Assembly (NCBI RefSeq): GCF_017921835.1
Contig: NZ_JAGEMN010000001.1
Coordinates: 861,874 to 925,873, forward strand
Reading direction: 5' to 3'
Source of the DNA: Sporosarcina sp. 6E9
Lineage (GTDB): Bacteria > Bacillota > Bacilli > Bacillales_A > Planococcaceae
Length of the DNA: 64,000 nt
Each line of letters opens with the position of its first letter. Positions within the stretch are counted from its first letter, which is position 1. Shown piece after piece: positions 18,266-26,969 of this stretch. The position numbers and the translations under genes are program-made. Under the pieces are notes generated by a model. That model saw only the letters and a list, made by a program, of their open reading frames with translations, was not told where the DNA came from and ran no database searches.

Positions 18266-18469
18266 ATGAAACAAGGTACAGTAAAATGGTTTAACGCAGA
18301 GAAAGGTTTCGGCTTCATTGAAGTTGAAAACGAAGACGACGTATTTGTACACTTCTCAGCAATTGAAGGAGAAGGGTTCAAATCACTTGACGAAGGTCAA
18401 CAAGTTGAATTTGAAGTTGTTGAAGGTGACCGCGGCCCACAAGCTGCGAACGTTGTTAAATTAGTCTAA
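18266..18469 (+). CDS. Cold-shock protein (CspA/CspB family)
   Basis: This is a 67-residue single cold-shock domain. RNP1 is KGFGFIEV and RNP2 is VFVHFSAI, preceded by the invariant KWFNAEKG. It is an RNA/ssDNA chaperone in the cytoplasm. The ATG at 18266 follows TTGGAGGG; a longer in-frame start overlaps the SD and is rejected. The long leader with a 20-bp inverted repeat suggests post-transcriptional control. Paralogue letter (B, C or D) cannot be set. Confidence 0.96.
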   Translation: MKQGTVKWFNAEKGFGFIEVENEDDVFVHFSAIEGEGFKSLDEGQQVEFEVVEGDRGPQAANVVKLV

Positions 18470-18482
18470 TCTAAGTATTAGA

Positions 18483-18517
18483 AGAGGCATCCTCCCACAA
18501 GAGGATGCCTCTTTTTC
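18483..18517 (+). terminator. Terminator after csp
   Basis: AGAGGCATCCTC / GAGGATGCCTCT perfect 12-bp stem with a CCACAA loop and a T-run. Confidence 0.92.
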
Positions 18518-18521
18518 ATTA

Positions 18522-18552
18522 AAGAATTTTCAAAGCTCCTTTGAAAATTCTT
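18522..18552. repeat. 14-bp perfect palindrome downstream of csp
   Basis: AAGAATTTTCAAAG (18522-18535) and its exact complement (18539-18552) are separated by 3 nt. On the minus strand it is followed by TTTAATG, so it may be a weak terminator for the convergent lipoprotein gene. Confidence 0.6.
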
Positions 18553-18591
18553 CCATAACCCACATCATCAAGAAATATCAGCTTCGACTTT

Positions 18592-19278
18592 TTACTTACG
18601 CACCGATTCTAAAGTCGAAGTAACAATAAAGTCTTCTTCATCTTCAGTTACCATAACTGCTTCTCTTTTGATTTCTCCAAAGTTTTCTGCAAAGTATTTT
18701 CGATTTGTAAAATCATTTTCTTTCATTTCAATAACTAATACATGTTCAAAGGACTGATAGGGTGTTTCAACTGTTGCGTCAGTTTCCACAATTGTCCATT
18801 GATTAAATGTAGCGCCTACTTCTAAAGGTTTTTGTAAATAAATTTCTTTTGCAGTTAATTTACTAATTGCTTCTTTTGAGGGGAATGGCTCATCATTGTC
18901 GATGGCATCCTCGGCCAGTGTTTCGATTTTATCATTTTCGACTTGGAATATTTTTCGTATTAAAGTCCCGCCGTTGTTTTCATCTATCACTACATATTTG
19001 CTGTCAATATGGGTGACCTCAATGTTTAGTTCGGCAAATTCATTTCCATCGCCTTCGTAGTGTGCGCTAGACCCGTCAGGCAAAAAGAAATTAATCATCG
19101 CAACTTCTAAAGTTTTTTTATCATCAGCGTCCGTAGTTTGATCGTCTACTTTCTCTTCTTTTTCAGAATCTTGATTGGTTTTTTTGTCAACTGGAGGATC
19201 AATGGTGTTTTTTTGTGTGCAGCCAACAACTAGGAACAGGGCAGAAAAAAGCATTATCAATAGCTTATTTTTCTTCAT
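18592..19278 (-). CDS. Lipoprotein of unknown function
   Basis: This is a 228-residue exported protein. The N-terminus is a lipoprotein signal (MKKNKLLIML, hydrophobic core) ending in VVGC with Cys20. A Lys/Asp/Glu-rich tether (about 21-60) and a globular beta-rich-looking domain follow. The ATG at 19278 follows AAAGGAG; an in-frame GTG at 19287 overlaps the SD. No family was recognised. The gene is monocistronic, downstream of the ABC-F terminator. Confidence 0.78.
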   Translation of the reverse strand: MKKNKLLIMLFSALFLVVGCTQKNTIDPPVDKKTNQDSEKEEKVDDQTTDADDKKTLEVAMINFFLPDGSSAHYEGDGNEFAELNIEVTHIDSKYVVIDENNGGTLIRKIFQVENDKIETLAEDAIDNDEPFPSKEAISKLTAKEIYLQKPLEVGATFNQWTIVETDATVETPYQSFEHVLVIEMKENDFTNRKYFAENFGEIKREAVMVTEDEEDFIVTSTLESVRK

Positions 19279-19335
19279 GACGATCACTCCTTTTGTACAG
19301 GTAGTATACCACCGATGCTAGTTTTTAAATCATGA

Positions 19336-19366
19336 AAAAACGTCCTTTTACGTAAAAGGACGTTTT
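19336..19366 (-). terminator. Palindromic terminator after the ABC-F gene
   Basis: AAAAACGTCCTTTTACG is almost fully self-complementary with the following half, and T-runs flank both ends. It can stop transcription on the minus strand after the ABC-F gene. Confidence 0.88.
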
Positions 19367-19375
19367 TCATCTTAT

Positions 19376-20971
19376 TTATTTTTTGTTTTTCCATTCCAAG
19401 TATTCGTTGTAAGTCATAAGCTTATCAGTAATTGTTCCGTCGTCATTAATCTCAATGATTCGGTTTGCAATTGTTTCAATGAACTGGTGGTCATGTGATG
19501 TAAAGATCATTGACCCTTTAAATGCAATTAAACCATCATTCAATGCTTGAATAGACTCTAAATCTAAATGGTTTGTTGGTTCATCTAGAAGAAGTACGTT
19601 CGCACTTGTAAGCATCATTTTTGATAACATACAGCGAACTTTTTCGCCACCGGAAAGAACTGCTGGCTTTTTGTTAACTTCTTCACCAGAGAAGAGCATA
19701 CGGCCAAGGAAACCGCGTAAAAATGTTTCTGTTTGATCTTCAGGTGAATATTGACGTAACCACTCAACTAAAGAATTTTCAGAGCCCTGGAAGAACTTGT
19801 TATTATCAATAGGGAAGTAGGCACGTGTTGTTGTCACACCCCATTTGATATACCCTGCATCTGGTTCAGTTTCTTCCGCTAAAACATCCAAAAGAGCTGA
19901 TTTTGCAAGTGGATTTCCAAGAAGGATTACTTTATCTTCTCTACCTATATTAAATGAAACATTATCAACCATTTTATTACCGTCAACCGTTATAGATAGA
20001 TCTCTAGTCGTTAGAACATCATTTCCAATTTCGCGCCCGATTTGGAAATTTACATAAGGATAACGTCTTGATGAAGGACGAATATCATCCAGTTCAATCT
20101 TATCTAACGTTTTCTTACGTGATGTCGCTTGTCGCGATTTGGAAGCATTTGCGCTAAAACGTGCAATAAAGGCTTCAAGTTCTTTAATTTTCTCTTCTTT
20201 TTTCTTGTTTTGGTCTTGAGCCATTCTTAATGCAAGTTGGCTTGACTCGTACCAAAACTCATAGTTACCAGGATAAATTTGTATTTTACCAAAATCCAAA
20301 TCTGCAATTTGCGTACAAACGTTATTCAAGAAGTGACGGTCATGGGAAACCACGATGACTGTATTATCAAAGTTGATCAAGAACTCTTCTAGCCAATGAA
20401 TTGCTTGAATATCTAAATGGTTCGTAGGCTCATCAAGAAGTAAAACGTCTGGTTTGCCAAATAAAGCTTGGGCAAGAAGAACCTTTACTTTATCGGCCCC
20501 TTTTAGCTCGGCCATTTTCGCATGATGTAATTCTTCTCCGATACCAAGACCTTGCAAGAGGATTGCTGCTTCTGATTCAGCTTCCCATCCATTTAAATCT
20601 GCGAACTCGCCTTCGAGCTCAGCTGCGCGCATTCCGTCTTCATCCGAGAAGTCTTCTTTCATGTAAATTGCGTTCTTTTGATTCATAATGTCATATAGTT
20701 GTGTGTGTCCCATAATGACTGTTTCCAACACTTCATTTTCCTCATATTCAAAATGGTTCTGTTTAAGGATAGCGAGGCGCTCATTCGGATTCATAATTAC
20801 GTTTCCTGATTGTGGATCAAGTTCACCAGATAAGATTTTGATAAAAGTTGACTTTCCTGCACCATTTGCACCAATTAGCCCGTAGCAATGGCCAGGGTTA
20901 AACTGTATATTAACGTCTTCAAAGAGTTTGCGATCTCCGAATTGAAGACTCACATTATTTACTGCTATCAT
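19376..20971 (-). CDS. ykpA: ABC-F family ATPase (YkpA-like)
   Basis: This soluble protein of 531 residues has two ABC ATPase domains and no membrane part. Walker A of domain 1 is GANGAGKS; signature and Walker B lie around LKGADKVKVLLAQAL and LLLDEPTNHLD. Domain 2 has the LSGGEKVRCML signature and another LLLDEPTNHLD. The Walker A of domain 2 reads GNPLAKSALL, a degenerate form that YkpA/YbiT relatives also show. The domains are joined by a charged linker (KEEKIKELEAFIARFSANA). ABC-F proteins act on ribosomes; the exact role of YkpA is unsettled. Confidence 0.88.
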   Translation of the reverse strand: MIAVNNVSLQFGDRKLFEDVNIQFNPGHCYGLIGANGAGKSTFIKILSGELDPQSGNVIMNPNERLAILKQNHFEYEENEVLETVIMGHTQLYDIMNQKNAIYMKEDFSDEDGMRAAELEGEFADLNGWEAESEAAILLQGLGIGEELHHAKMAELKGADKVKVLLAQALFGKPDVLLLDEPTNHLDIQAIHWLEEFLINFDNTVIVVSHDRHFLNNVCTQIADLDFGKIQIYPGNYEFWYESSQLALRMAQDQNKKKEEKIKELEAFIARFSANASKSRQATSRKKTLDKIELDDIRPSSRRYPYVNFQIGREIGNDVLTTRDLSITVDGNKMVDNVSFNIGREDKVILLGNPLAKSALLDVLAEETEPDAGYIKWGVTTTRAYFPIDNNKFFQGSENSLVEWLRQYSPEDQTETFLRGFLGRMLFSGEEVNKKPAVLSGGEKVRCMLSKMMLTSANVLLLDEPTNHLDLESIQALNDGLIAFKGSMIFTSHDHQFIETIANRIIEINDDGTITDKLMTYNEYLEWKNKK

Positions 20972-21085
20972 AGATATCCTCCTAAAATTCTCAATGCTAT
21001 TAGTATAACACGAAATGGGTTAAGATTGGAATGTCAAAGCAATGATTTCCATTTATATATATACGCCAGGAAAGGAAAATGTCTC

Positions 21086-22279
21086 TTGTCTACACAATTT
21101 AAGAAACAAGGTTCTATACTTATTTTATTTACAATATTCGCACTTTCGATAAATCTTAGACCCGCGATTACGTCAATTGGCCCGATGCTCGAGACAATAC
21201 GTGAACAATTATCTTTAACAAATGTTCATGTAAGTTTGCTAACAGCAATCCCCGTTTTCTGTATGGGTGTTTTTGCATCATTAGCCCCAATTTTTAATCG
21301 TCAGCTTGGGCTAAAGCGCACCATGTATATCATGCTTATCCTTATAGGAGTAATGACAGCATTAAGAGGGGTTGTTTCAGGATTTCCAATTTTGATTGGA
21401 ACTGCATTTATTATCGGCATTTCTATCGCCGTGATTGGTCCTCTACTATCCGCGATGATTAAACAACACTTTCCAGACCGGGCCGCCTCCGTCATCGGCG
21501 TCTACTCTTTTGGTATGGGCGTCGGCTCCGCTGCAAGTGCAGGCCTGACAGGTCTCTTTTATGAAACGACTGGGTCTTATTTTTTTGCACTAAGCATTTG
21601 GTCAGTTTTAGTAATTATTGGGCTAGTTTCTTGGTTCTTTATGATGAGAGATAATATTGAGGTACGTCAAACGGCTCCCAAAGTCGTGCAAGCGAAAGCA
21701 AGAGGGAAGTCACCTTGGAAAACACGAAAAGCGTGGTTATTTCTTTTGTTTTTCGGATTGCAGTCATCTTTATTCTTTTCGATAATTACGTGGCTTGCAC
21801 CGATTGCTTCTTCCGCCGGTATGACATTACTGCAAGCAGGGACGCTGCTGAGTGTCATGACAACCGTGCAAATATTTTTAAATATTCTTCTTCCGCTTAT
21901 GATGGAAAAATATCCGGCTCGAAAATTTTGGATTAATCTTATGTTAGCTTCGGGCTTATTAGCCACCATTTTATTTTGGACCGGATTTCATCCCCTCATG
22001 TGGGTAGGTGCTGTTATCATGGGGATTCCACTTGGTGGGTTATTTCCTGTGGCGTTACTGTTGCCGTTAGATGAAACAGATAACGCAGACGAAACGAATT
22101 CATGGACGGCGATGATGCAAACGGGTGGTTTTATAATGGCGGGAATTTTGCCGCTTCTGATTGCGTTTATCTTCGATCGGACAAGCAATCATACATACAC
22201 CTTTATTATATTGATAACGATGTATCTCGTTATGTTCGCATTAACGGTTAAGATAAGCGATAAAAAAGGAAGCTTCTAA
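21086..22279 (+). CDS. MFS transporter, CynX/NimT-like
   Basis: This 397-residue permease has about 12 membrane segments. TTG at 21086 preceded by AGGAAAGGAAA gives MSTQFKKQGSILILF, a normal MFS N-terminus; a longer open frame back to 20888 overlaps the divergent ABC-F gene and is not used. The segment ALSINLRPAITSIGPML is characteristic of the CynX/YycB (cyanate permease-like) group. The substrate is unknown. It is divergent from the ABC-F gene and ends in a strong hairpin shared with msrA. Confidence 0.85.
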   Translation: MSTQFKKQGSILILFTIFALSINLRPAITSIGPMLETIREQLSLTNVHVSLLTAIPVFCMGVFASLAPIFNRQLGLKRTMYIMLILIGVMTALRGVVSGFPILIGTAFIIGISIAVIGPLLSAMIKQHFPDRAASVIGVYSFGMGVGSAASAGLTGLFYETTGSYFFALSIWSVLVIIGLVSWFFMMRDNIEVRQTAPKVVQAKARGKSPWKTRKAWLFLLFFGLQSSLFFSIITWLAPIASSAGMTLLQAGTLLSVMTTVQIFLNILLPLMMEKYPARKFWINLMLASGLLATILFWTGFHPLMWVGAVIMGIPLGGLFPVALLLPLDETDNADETNSWTAMMQTGGFIMAGILPLLIAFIFDRTSNHTYTFIILITMYLVMFALTVKISDKKGSF

Positions 22280-22285
22280 TAAAAG

Positions 22286-22335
22286 AATGGATAGGAAAAT
22301 CGAAGATATAAATTCGATTTACCTATCCATTTTCT
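22286..22335. terminator. Hairpin between the MFS gene and msrA
   Basis: AATGGATAGG and AAATCGAA pair with downstream complements (CCTATCCATT at 22322-22331), with a T-rich tail on the plus strand. It is placed between convergent genes. Confidence 0.85.
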
Positions 22336-22338
22336 CAT

Positions 22339-22869
22339 TTAGGACCAATGCTCAGAAATAAACTTATCACGACCGGAACGTGCCCGGTCTTCCTCATAAT
22401 GCGCTTTTTCTTTTACATGATAATCTTGGTGATATTCCTCCGCACGGTAAAATGTTTCGGCAGGACGAATAGGGGTGACGATTGGTTTGGCGAATAAGCC
22501 GCTTGCATCTAATTTACTCTTTGATTGTTCGGCAATTTGCCGCTGCTCTTCCGTATAATAAAATATCGCCGTTGAGTAGGAATGGCCACGATCCTGGAAT
22601 TGACCATCCGCATCAGTTGGGTCAATTTGTTGCCAGAAAACTTCTACTAATTTTTCGTAAGGGAATAGAGCGGGATCATATGTAATTTCTACGACTTCCA
22701 GATGCCCGGAATCGCCTTTTTTCACATCTTCATATGTAGGATTGTCGATATGTCCGCCCATATATCCTGAGACCACATCCTGTATACCGTCCCACTCTTT
22801 AAATGGCTTGACCATACACCAAAAACAGCCGCCAGCAAATGCTGCTCTTTCTAACTTGTTTTCTATCAT
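22339..22869 (-). CDS. msrA: Peptide-methionine (S)-S-oxide reductase MsrA
   Basis: This 176-residue cytosolic enzyme reduces methionine-S-sulfoxide in proteins with thioredoxin. The N-terminal AAFAGGCFWC contains catalytic Cys15. GYMGGH, PTYEDVKKGDSGHLEVVEI and the DPTDADGQFQDRG block are family-conserved. The family's usual MsrB partner is not adjacent. The SD is weak (GGAGTCGAGGGTG). Confidence 0.95.
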   Translation of the reverse strand: MIENKLERAAFAGGCFWCMVKPFKEWDGIQDVVSGYMGGHIDNPTYEDVKKGDSGHLEVVEITYDPALFPYEKLVEVFWQQIDPTDADGQFQDRGHSYSTAIFYYTEEQRQIAEQSKSKLDASGLFAKPIVTPIRPAETFYRAEEYHQDYHVKEKAHYEEDRARSGRDKFISEHWS

Positions 22870-22921
22870 TCACCCTCGACTCCTTTCAATTCTATATGAA
22901 GCTAGTATAACAAAGGAATAA

Positions 22922-22946
22922 TAAAAGAGCGCGTATTAAGCGCTCT
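22922..22946 (-). terminator. Terminator after the YjcZ peptide gene
   Basis: AGAGCGC / GCGCTCT 7-bp stem; on the minus strand it is followed by TTTTAT. It lies about 50 bp beyond the yjcZ-like stop. Confidence 0.65.
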
Positions 22947-22996
22947 AATCTACATTGGGTGCCACTGAGCGAATTCATTCGTATTTTTTCAACTGA

Positions 22997-23095
22997 TTAA
23001 TAAATGTAGCTGGCACCAATAATAATCAACAGGATGAAAAGTACGACTATTAAAGCAAAAGAAGAACCTGCTCCTCTACCTTGTTCATACCCCAT
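22997..23095 (-). CDS. YjcZ family sporulation peptide
   Basis: This 32-residue peptide starts MGYEQGRGAG and continues with one hydrophobic membrane-spanning segment (SFALIVVLFILLIIIGASYIY in part). The glycine-rich head followed by a single helix and a short aromatic tail is the YjcZ/YuzM-type small sporulation protein pattern. The Shine-Dalgarno GGGCGGTG is upstream. Such peptides are found in Bacilli spore membranes or coats, and their role is poorly known. It supports a spore-forming host. Confidence 0.82.
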   Translation of the reverse strand: MGYEQGRGAGSSFALIVVLFILLIIIGASYIY

Positions 23096-23320
23096 AAAAA
23101 ACACCGCCCTTCTATATAAGTCTATTTGTAGTATATGACTATCACTTTTATTAGAAGTGGGGGAATGCCGTGGTAAGAAAATAACTTTCGAAATATTAAC
23201 AGTGTTTTAATACAATAAACGAGAGAGAAATGGTTTATCATGATATGATAATGGAGAAAAATGCAACCATAAAGATTATTAGACGTCCTTTTAAAAAGAA
23301 TAATTTATGGAGGAATATTA

Positions 23321-24280
23321 GTGGGAAATCATGATGATATCAACATCTCAAGAAGAACTAGAAAAAGAAAACTTCGTATTGGCAGAGTGATATTTACAAT
23401 TCTGGCATTACTATTTATACTCATTGGTCTGTATTCAATCATTCAATATAAATCCGGTAAATCTTTAGCAGAAGGAAATGGTATTAATCCCGGTCCGTTT
23501 AAAGGCGATAGCATCCACCCAAATTATTCATCTATTGAAAACTATTTACTATTGGGTATTGATGACGATAGTAGTGGCAAATCGAGGTCCGATACGATGA
23601 TGGTATTATCGTGGAATAAAAGCGAAAAGACAATGCGCATTGTTTCATTGATGCGAGACATCTACGCGGAAATACCAGGTTATCAGTCGTACAAGCTAAA
23701 CACCGCTTATTATTTGGACGGCGTGCAACTAACGAAAGACACAATCACCGGAATGTTTGGAATTCCGATTCATCATTATGCGATAATAGACTTTGATAAT
23801 TTTGAGTCTATTGTTGATATTGCGTTTCCCAATGGCGTTGAAATTGATGTAAAAAAAGAGATGTCAAAAGAAATCGGCGTAACATTAAAAAAAGGGAAAA
23901 AGCATTTAAATGGTAAAGAACTATTGGGATATGCCCGATTCCGTGCTGATTCCGAAGGGGACTTCGGACGGGTTGCTAGACAGCAGGAAGTAATATCTTC
24001 CATAAAGAACGAGGCTTTTTCGCCTAATGTAATTGCGAACATACCAAAAACGATTGGCGCATTATCAGGTTATATCCATTCCGATTTAACGACTAAAGAT
24101 GAAATCTCACGAGCACTTTCATTCGCGTTAAAGGGCGGCGCTGACATCGAAACGATGACCGTCCCGATTGAAGGATCTTATGGCTTTAATTCCTATAGTC
24201 ATGCAGGGTCGGTTATAGAAATAAATCTTGAAAAAAATAAAGAAGCGATTTCAAAGTTTTTGAATATGAAACTCGATTAA
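23321..24280 (+). CDS. LytR-CpsA-Psr (LCP) family cell-wall glycopolymer transferase
   Basis: This is a 319-residue membrane-anchored extracellular enzyme. It has a short basic cytoplasmic head, one membrane helix (about 22-42), then an LCP domain with LLLGIDDD, SRSDTMMVLS, RIVSLMRDIY, DGVQL, DFDNFESIVD, and the RADSEGDFGRVARQQEV motif with the conserved arginines. LCP proteins transfer undecaprenyl-linked polymers (for example teichoic acids) to peptidoglycan. The GTG start follows GGAGGAA. It is upstream of an AI-2E-family permease with a 28-bp gap, so the two may be one transcript. Confidence 0.92.
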   Translation: MGNHDDINISRRTRKRKLRIGRVIFTILALLFILIGLYSIIQYKSGKSLAEGNGINPGPFKGDSIHPNYSSIENYLLLGIDDDSSGKSRSDTMMVLSWNKSEKTMRIVSLMRDIYAEIPGYQSYKLNTAYYLDGVQLTKDTITGMFGIPIHHYAIIDFDNFESIVDIAFPNGVEIDVKKEMSKEIGVTLKKGKKHLNGKELLGYARFRADSEGDFGRVARQQEVISSIKNEAFSPNVIANIPKTIGALSGYIHSDLTTKDEISRALSFALKGGADIETMTVPIEGSYGFNSYSHAGSVIEINLEKNKEAISKFLNMKLD

Positions 24281-24308
24281 ACCAAAGGATTTGAAATGAG
24301 GGATTAAT

Positions 24309-25520
24309 TTGAAGCGAAAATCATTTTCTAACCAAGAAGCCGAGCAAATAAATGAAGATCATTCGAAAGTTAATATCATTCACTTTCTCGGCGGAAAAAG
24401 CACATTATTTGTTTTAGTTTCAATTTTACTCATAGGGTTAATCATTGTCGTATACAAAGAAGTTTCGTTTATATTTTACCCGATTAAAGTATTTAGTTCG
24501 ACTGTCGTCTTGCCAATTATATTAGCATCAATCGGCTATTATTTACTCCGCCCGATTCTTCGCTTATTGGAAAGAATTCGTATTCCTCGTCCATGGGGAA
24601 TACTTATTATATTTCTAGGTGCAGCCGGACTTATTACATTACTAGTATTTCTCGTTCTACCTTTTTTAAAATCACAAGTTAATAATCTCGTAGATGAATT
24701 CCCAACATATTTTAAAAAATTAACATTAGACATTGATACCTTTTTAAGTACTTCCATATTTTCATCATTTTATGAAAAGCTCGATATTAACGTGATGTCA
24801 ATCGTTGAATCAGCACCGGACAATGTTGGTAAATTTCTCACTGAAACTGTGGGCGGGATTGCCGTCGGTTTAACATCATTTGTCAGTGCGCTAACGGGTT
24901 TCGTATTAGCGATTGTCACGGTTCCATTCATCCTATTCTATTTATTGAAAGATGGCGAAAAACTACCGAAGGTTTTTATCAACATGTTGCCGCCAAGTAT
25001 GCGGGATGATGCAGAAGAAATCGTCAAAGACGCTGACCATCAAATTAGTTCGTATATTCAGGGGCAAATCCTCGTCGCAATCTGCATCGGAATAATGGTG
25101 ACGATTGGGTTTTATATTATAGGAATGGAGTACGCATTACTTCTTGGTGTACTAGCCATGTTTACAAGTGTTGTACCTTATTTAGGTCCTTTAATCGCTA
25201 TTACGCCGGCCGTGATTATTGCGATTGTCACATCACCATTTATGTTGGTTAAACTTGCTATTGTTTGGACAATCGTACAATTGATAGATGGCAAGTTTAT
25301 ATCTCCTCAGATTATGGGAAAATCATTAAGCATTCATCCAATTACCATTATATTCGTATTACTAACCGCGGGCTCGTTATTCGGTGTGGCAGGAGTTATT
25401 CTAGGAATTCCAGGCTACGCACTACTAAAGGTAGCCATCACTCATTTATTTAAATTATACAAAGTACGGTATAATAAGCATATTCCAGAAAAAAAATATC
25501 AATATGAACTACCAGAATGA
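24309..25520 (+). CDS. AI-2E family transporter
   Basis: This 403-residue protein has about eight membrane segments and the characteristic long helical insertion after helix 3. The family signature lies in the second half: SYIQGQILVA, IGMEYALLLGVLA, VPYLGPLIA and a PQIMGKSL stretch. The family includes B. subtilis YueF/YtvI-like permeases; transport of autoinducer-2 is shown only for E. coli TqsA, and other members do Na+/H+ exchange or are unknown. The start is TTG after GAGGG. It ends at a strong terminator. Confidence 0.87.
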   Translation: MKRKSFSNQEAEQINEDHSKVNIIHFLGGKSTLFVLVSILLIGLIIVVYKEVSFIFYPIKVFSSTVVLPIILASIGYYLLRPILRLLERIRIPRPWGILIIFLGAAGLITLLVFLVLPFLKSQVNNLVDEFPTYFKKLTLDIDTFLSTSIFSSFYEKLDINVMSIVESAPDNVGKFLTETVGGIAVGLTSFVSALTGFVLAIVTVPFILFYLLKDGEKLPKVFINMLPPSMRDDAEEIVKDADHQISSYIQGQILVAICIGIMVTIGFYIIGMEYALLLGVLAMFTSVVPYLGPLIAITPAVIIAIVTSPFMLVKLAIVWTIVQLIDGKFISPQIMGKSLSIHPITIIFVLLTAGSLFGVAGVILGIPGYALLKVAITHLFKLYKVRYNKHIPEKKYQYELPE

Positions 25521-25555
25521 AAAAAACGCGCTTCGTTACTTTGAGCGCGTTTTTT
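25520..25555 (+). terminator. Terminator after AI-2E permease
   Basis: AAAAAACGCGCT / AGCGCGTTTTTT stem with an 11-nt loop and a T-run, immediately after the stop codon. Confidence 0.9.
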
Positions 25556-25585
25556 CATAATATCCATGTATTGGGGGATCTTACA

Positions 25586-25987
25586 TTGGAAAAAAACATT
25601 TCGATATTTCACGCATTAACAAAAAACTTGAATAAGATTCATAAAAGTAGTTGTGAGGAGATTACAGCTATTCAAAGCTCGATACTGCATGAAGTTACAT
25701 TGCATAACAATCCATCAATGCACACAGTTGCTGAGGCAATCGGAATGGACATAACAACATTCTCTAGGCAGATTGGAACGTTAGCAAAAAAACAGTTAAT
25801 CATTCGAACACCAGATAGCAATGACCGAAGGATTCTATTATTATCTCTCACTCAATCGGGTCATCACTTAATCGAAACAATTAATAACCGTATCGCCGAA
25901 ATAATGGGGGATTCACTCTCCTCAATGAACGAATTTGAAAGAGAGACAGTCATCAGATCCTTGCATCTATTTTGTGAAAAGTTATAG
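25586..25987 (+). CDS. MarR family transcriptional regulator
   Basis: This is a 133-residue winged-helix protein. The HTH region reads PSMHTVAEAIGMDITTFSRQIGTLAKKQLI, followed by the wing TPDSNDRRILLLSLTQSG, both typical of MarR. TTG at 25586 after GGGGGAT is chosen, because the frame further upstream runs through the previous gene's terminator. No DNA palindrome or obvious target gene was identified; the ligand is unknown. Confidence 0.85.
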   Translation: MEKNISIFHALTKNLNKIHKSSCEEITAIQSSILHEVTLHNNPSMHTVAEAIGMDITTFSRQIGTLAKKQLIIRTPDSNDRRILLLSLTQSGHHLIETINNRIAEIMGDSLSSMNEFERETVIRSLHLFCEKL

Positions 25988-26053
25988 CAGACGTAGACGT
26001 AATCTAGCCGCATGCCCAATAGTTGCATAATGCAAATTATTATCATTGCACTT

Positions 26054-26078
26054 ACTTGTATTATACAAGTGTTTTTTT
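26054..26078 (+). terminator. Terminator after the marR-like gene
   Basis: ACTTGTA / TACAAGT stem with a 3-nt loop, then G and seven Ts. Confidence 0.85.
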
Positions 26079-26150
26079 AGATCGATATAATTTGAATATT
26101 TCATCACATTTTTAACGTAGACTAGTTTATAATATCCACAAGTATCTTAA

Positions 26151-26879
26151 TTGAAATGGGATGATTTGGTGGCACATAGGATTGAGCCTTCGTTCACAAT
26201 TTTTTCAAATGAACATGTCATGGCGATAGTCATGTTATTCTTCACTATTCTTCTATTGTTTCTAACGAAAAAGCGTTTATTGAATAGGCCAGAAACCTTA
26301 CGAGTAATTGAACGACTTTTCGCTTTGTCTCTATTGGCAATGGAAATCCTTTATCATATTTGGATGATTACGACCGAACGTTGGCATTTAACGAGTTCGT
26401 TACCGCTTGAATTATGCAGCATAAGCTTACTGGTGGCGATTGCTACTCTATGGACGGGTAATAAGCGTCTTTACACGTTCGTGTTCTTTGCCGGCATTGG
26501 GGGTGCCATTCAAGCGGTCGGAACACCCGTTCTGGACGTGGGATTTCCGCATTTTAGATACTTCCACTTTTTCTATACACATATCGGAATTATCTTAACA
26601 GCGCTCTATTTTACATGGATTAAAGGCTACAAACCAACTTTTAGAGGGGTAGTAAGTACGATAATCGTATTGAATATATTACTTCCATTTATATTTTTCG
26701 TGAATCAAGTCTTCGATGCGAATTATATGTTTTTACGCATGAAACCGGAAAATGAGAGTTTACTAGATGTTTTAGGTCCCTACCCCTGGTATATTTTATC
26801 TCTTGAAGCAGTAGCGTTCATAATTTTCGTCTTATTATGGTTGGCTTTCAGAAAGTGGAAAACTACGACCAATGGCTGA
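26151..26879 (+). CDS. ywaF: YwaF/TIGR02206 family membrane protein
   Basis: This membrane protein has up to 242 residues and six or seven hydrophobic segments. Conserved stretches such as LPLELCSISLL, FFAGIGGAIQA and FPHFRYFHFFYTHIGII match the TIGR02206 (YwaF) family; function is unknown. TTG at 26151 is used, but TTG 26166 or GTG 26169 are possible and no start has a strong SD. It lies before the DUF4097 gene and is separated from the marR gene by a terminator. Confidence 0.75.
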   Translation: MKWDDLVAHRIEPSFTIFSNEHVMAIVMLFFTILLLFLTKKRLLNRPETLRVIERLFALSLLAMEILYHIWMITTERWHLTSSLPLELCSISLLVAIATLWTGNKRLYTFVFFAGIGGAIQAVGTPVLDVGFPHFRYFHFFYTHIGIILTALYFTWIKGYKPTFRGVVSTIIVLNILLPFIFFVNQVFDANYMFLRMKPENESLLDVLGPYPWYILSLEAVAFIIFVLLWLAFRKWKTTTNG

Positions 26880-26969
26880 GATGAAACCACCTCCCAAGTC
26901 TATTCAAATGGAACCGCATCACCAATATAATAAGAATTACAAGAAATCATTTATATGGAGGTTGGGACG

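Noticed and set aside
20888..21085. N-terminal extension of the CynX-like MFS protein
   Set aside because: It overlaps the divergent ABC-F gene and has no family sequence; TTG 21086 with AGGAAAGGAAA fits.
25517..25585. N-terminal extension of the MarR protein
   Set aside because: It reads through the terminator of the preceding gene; TTG 25586 has a proper SD.
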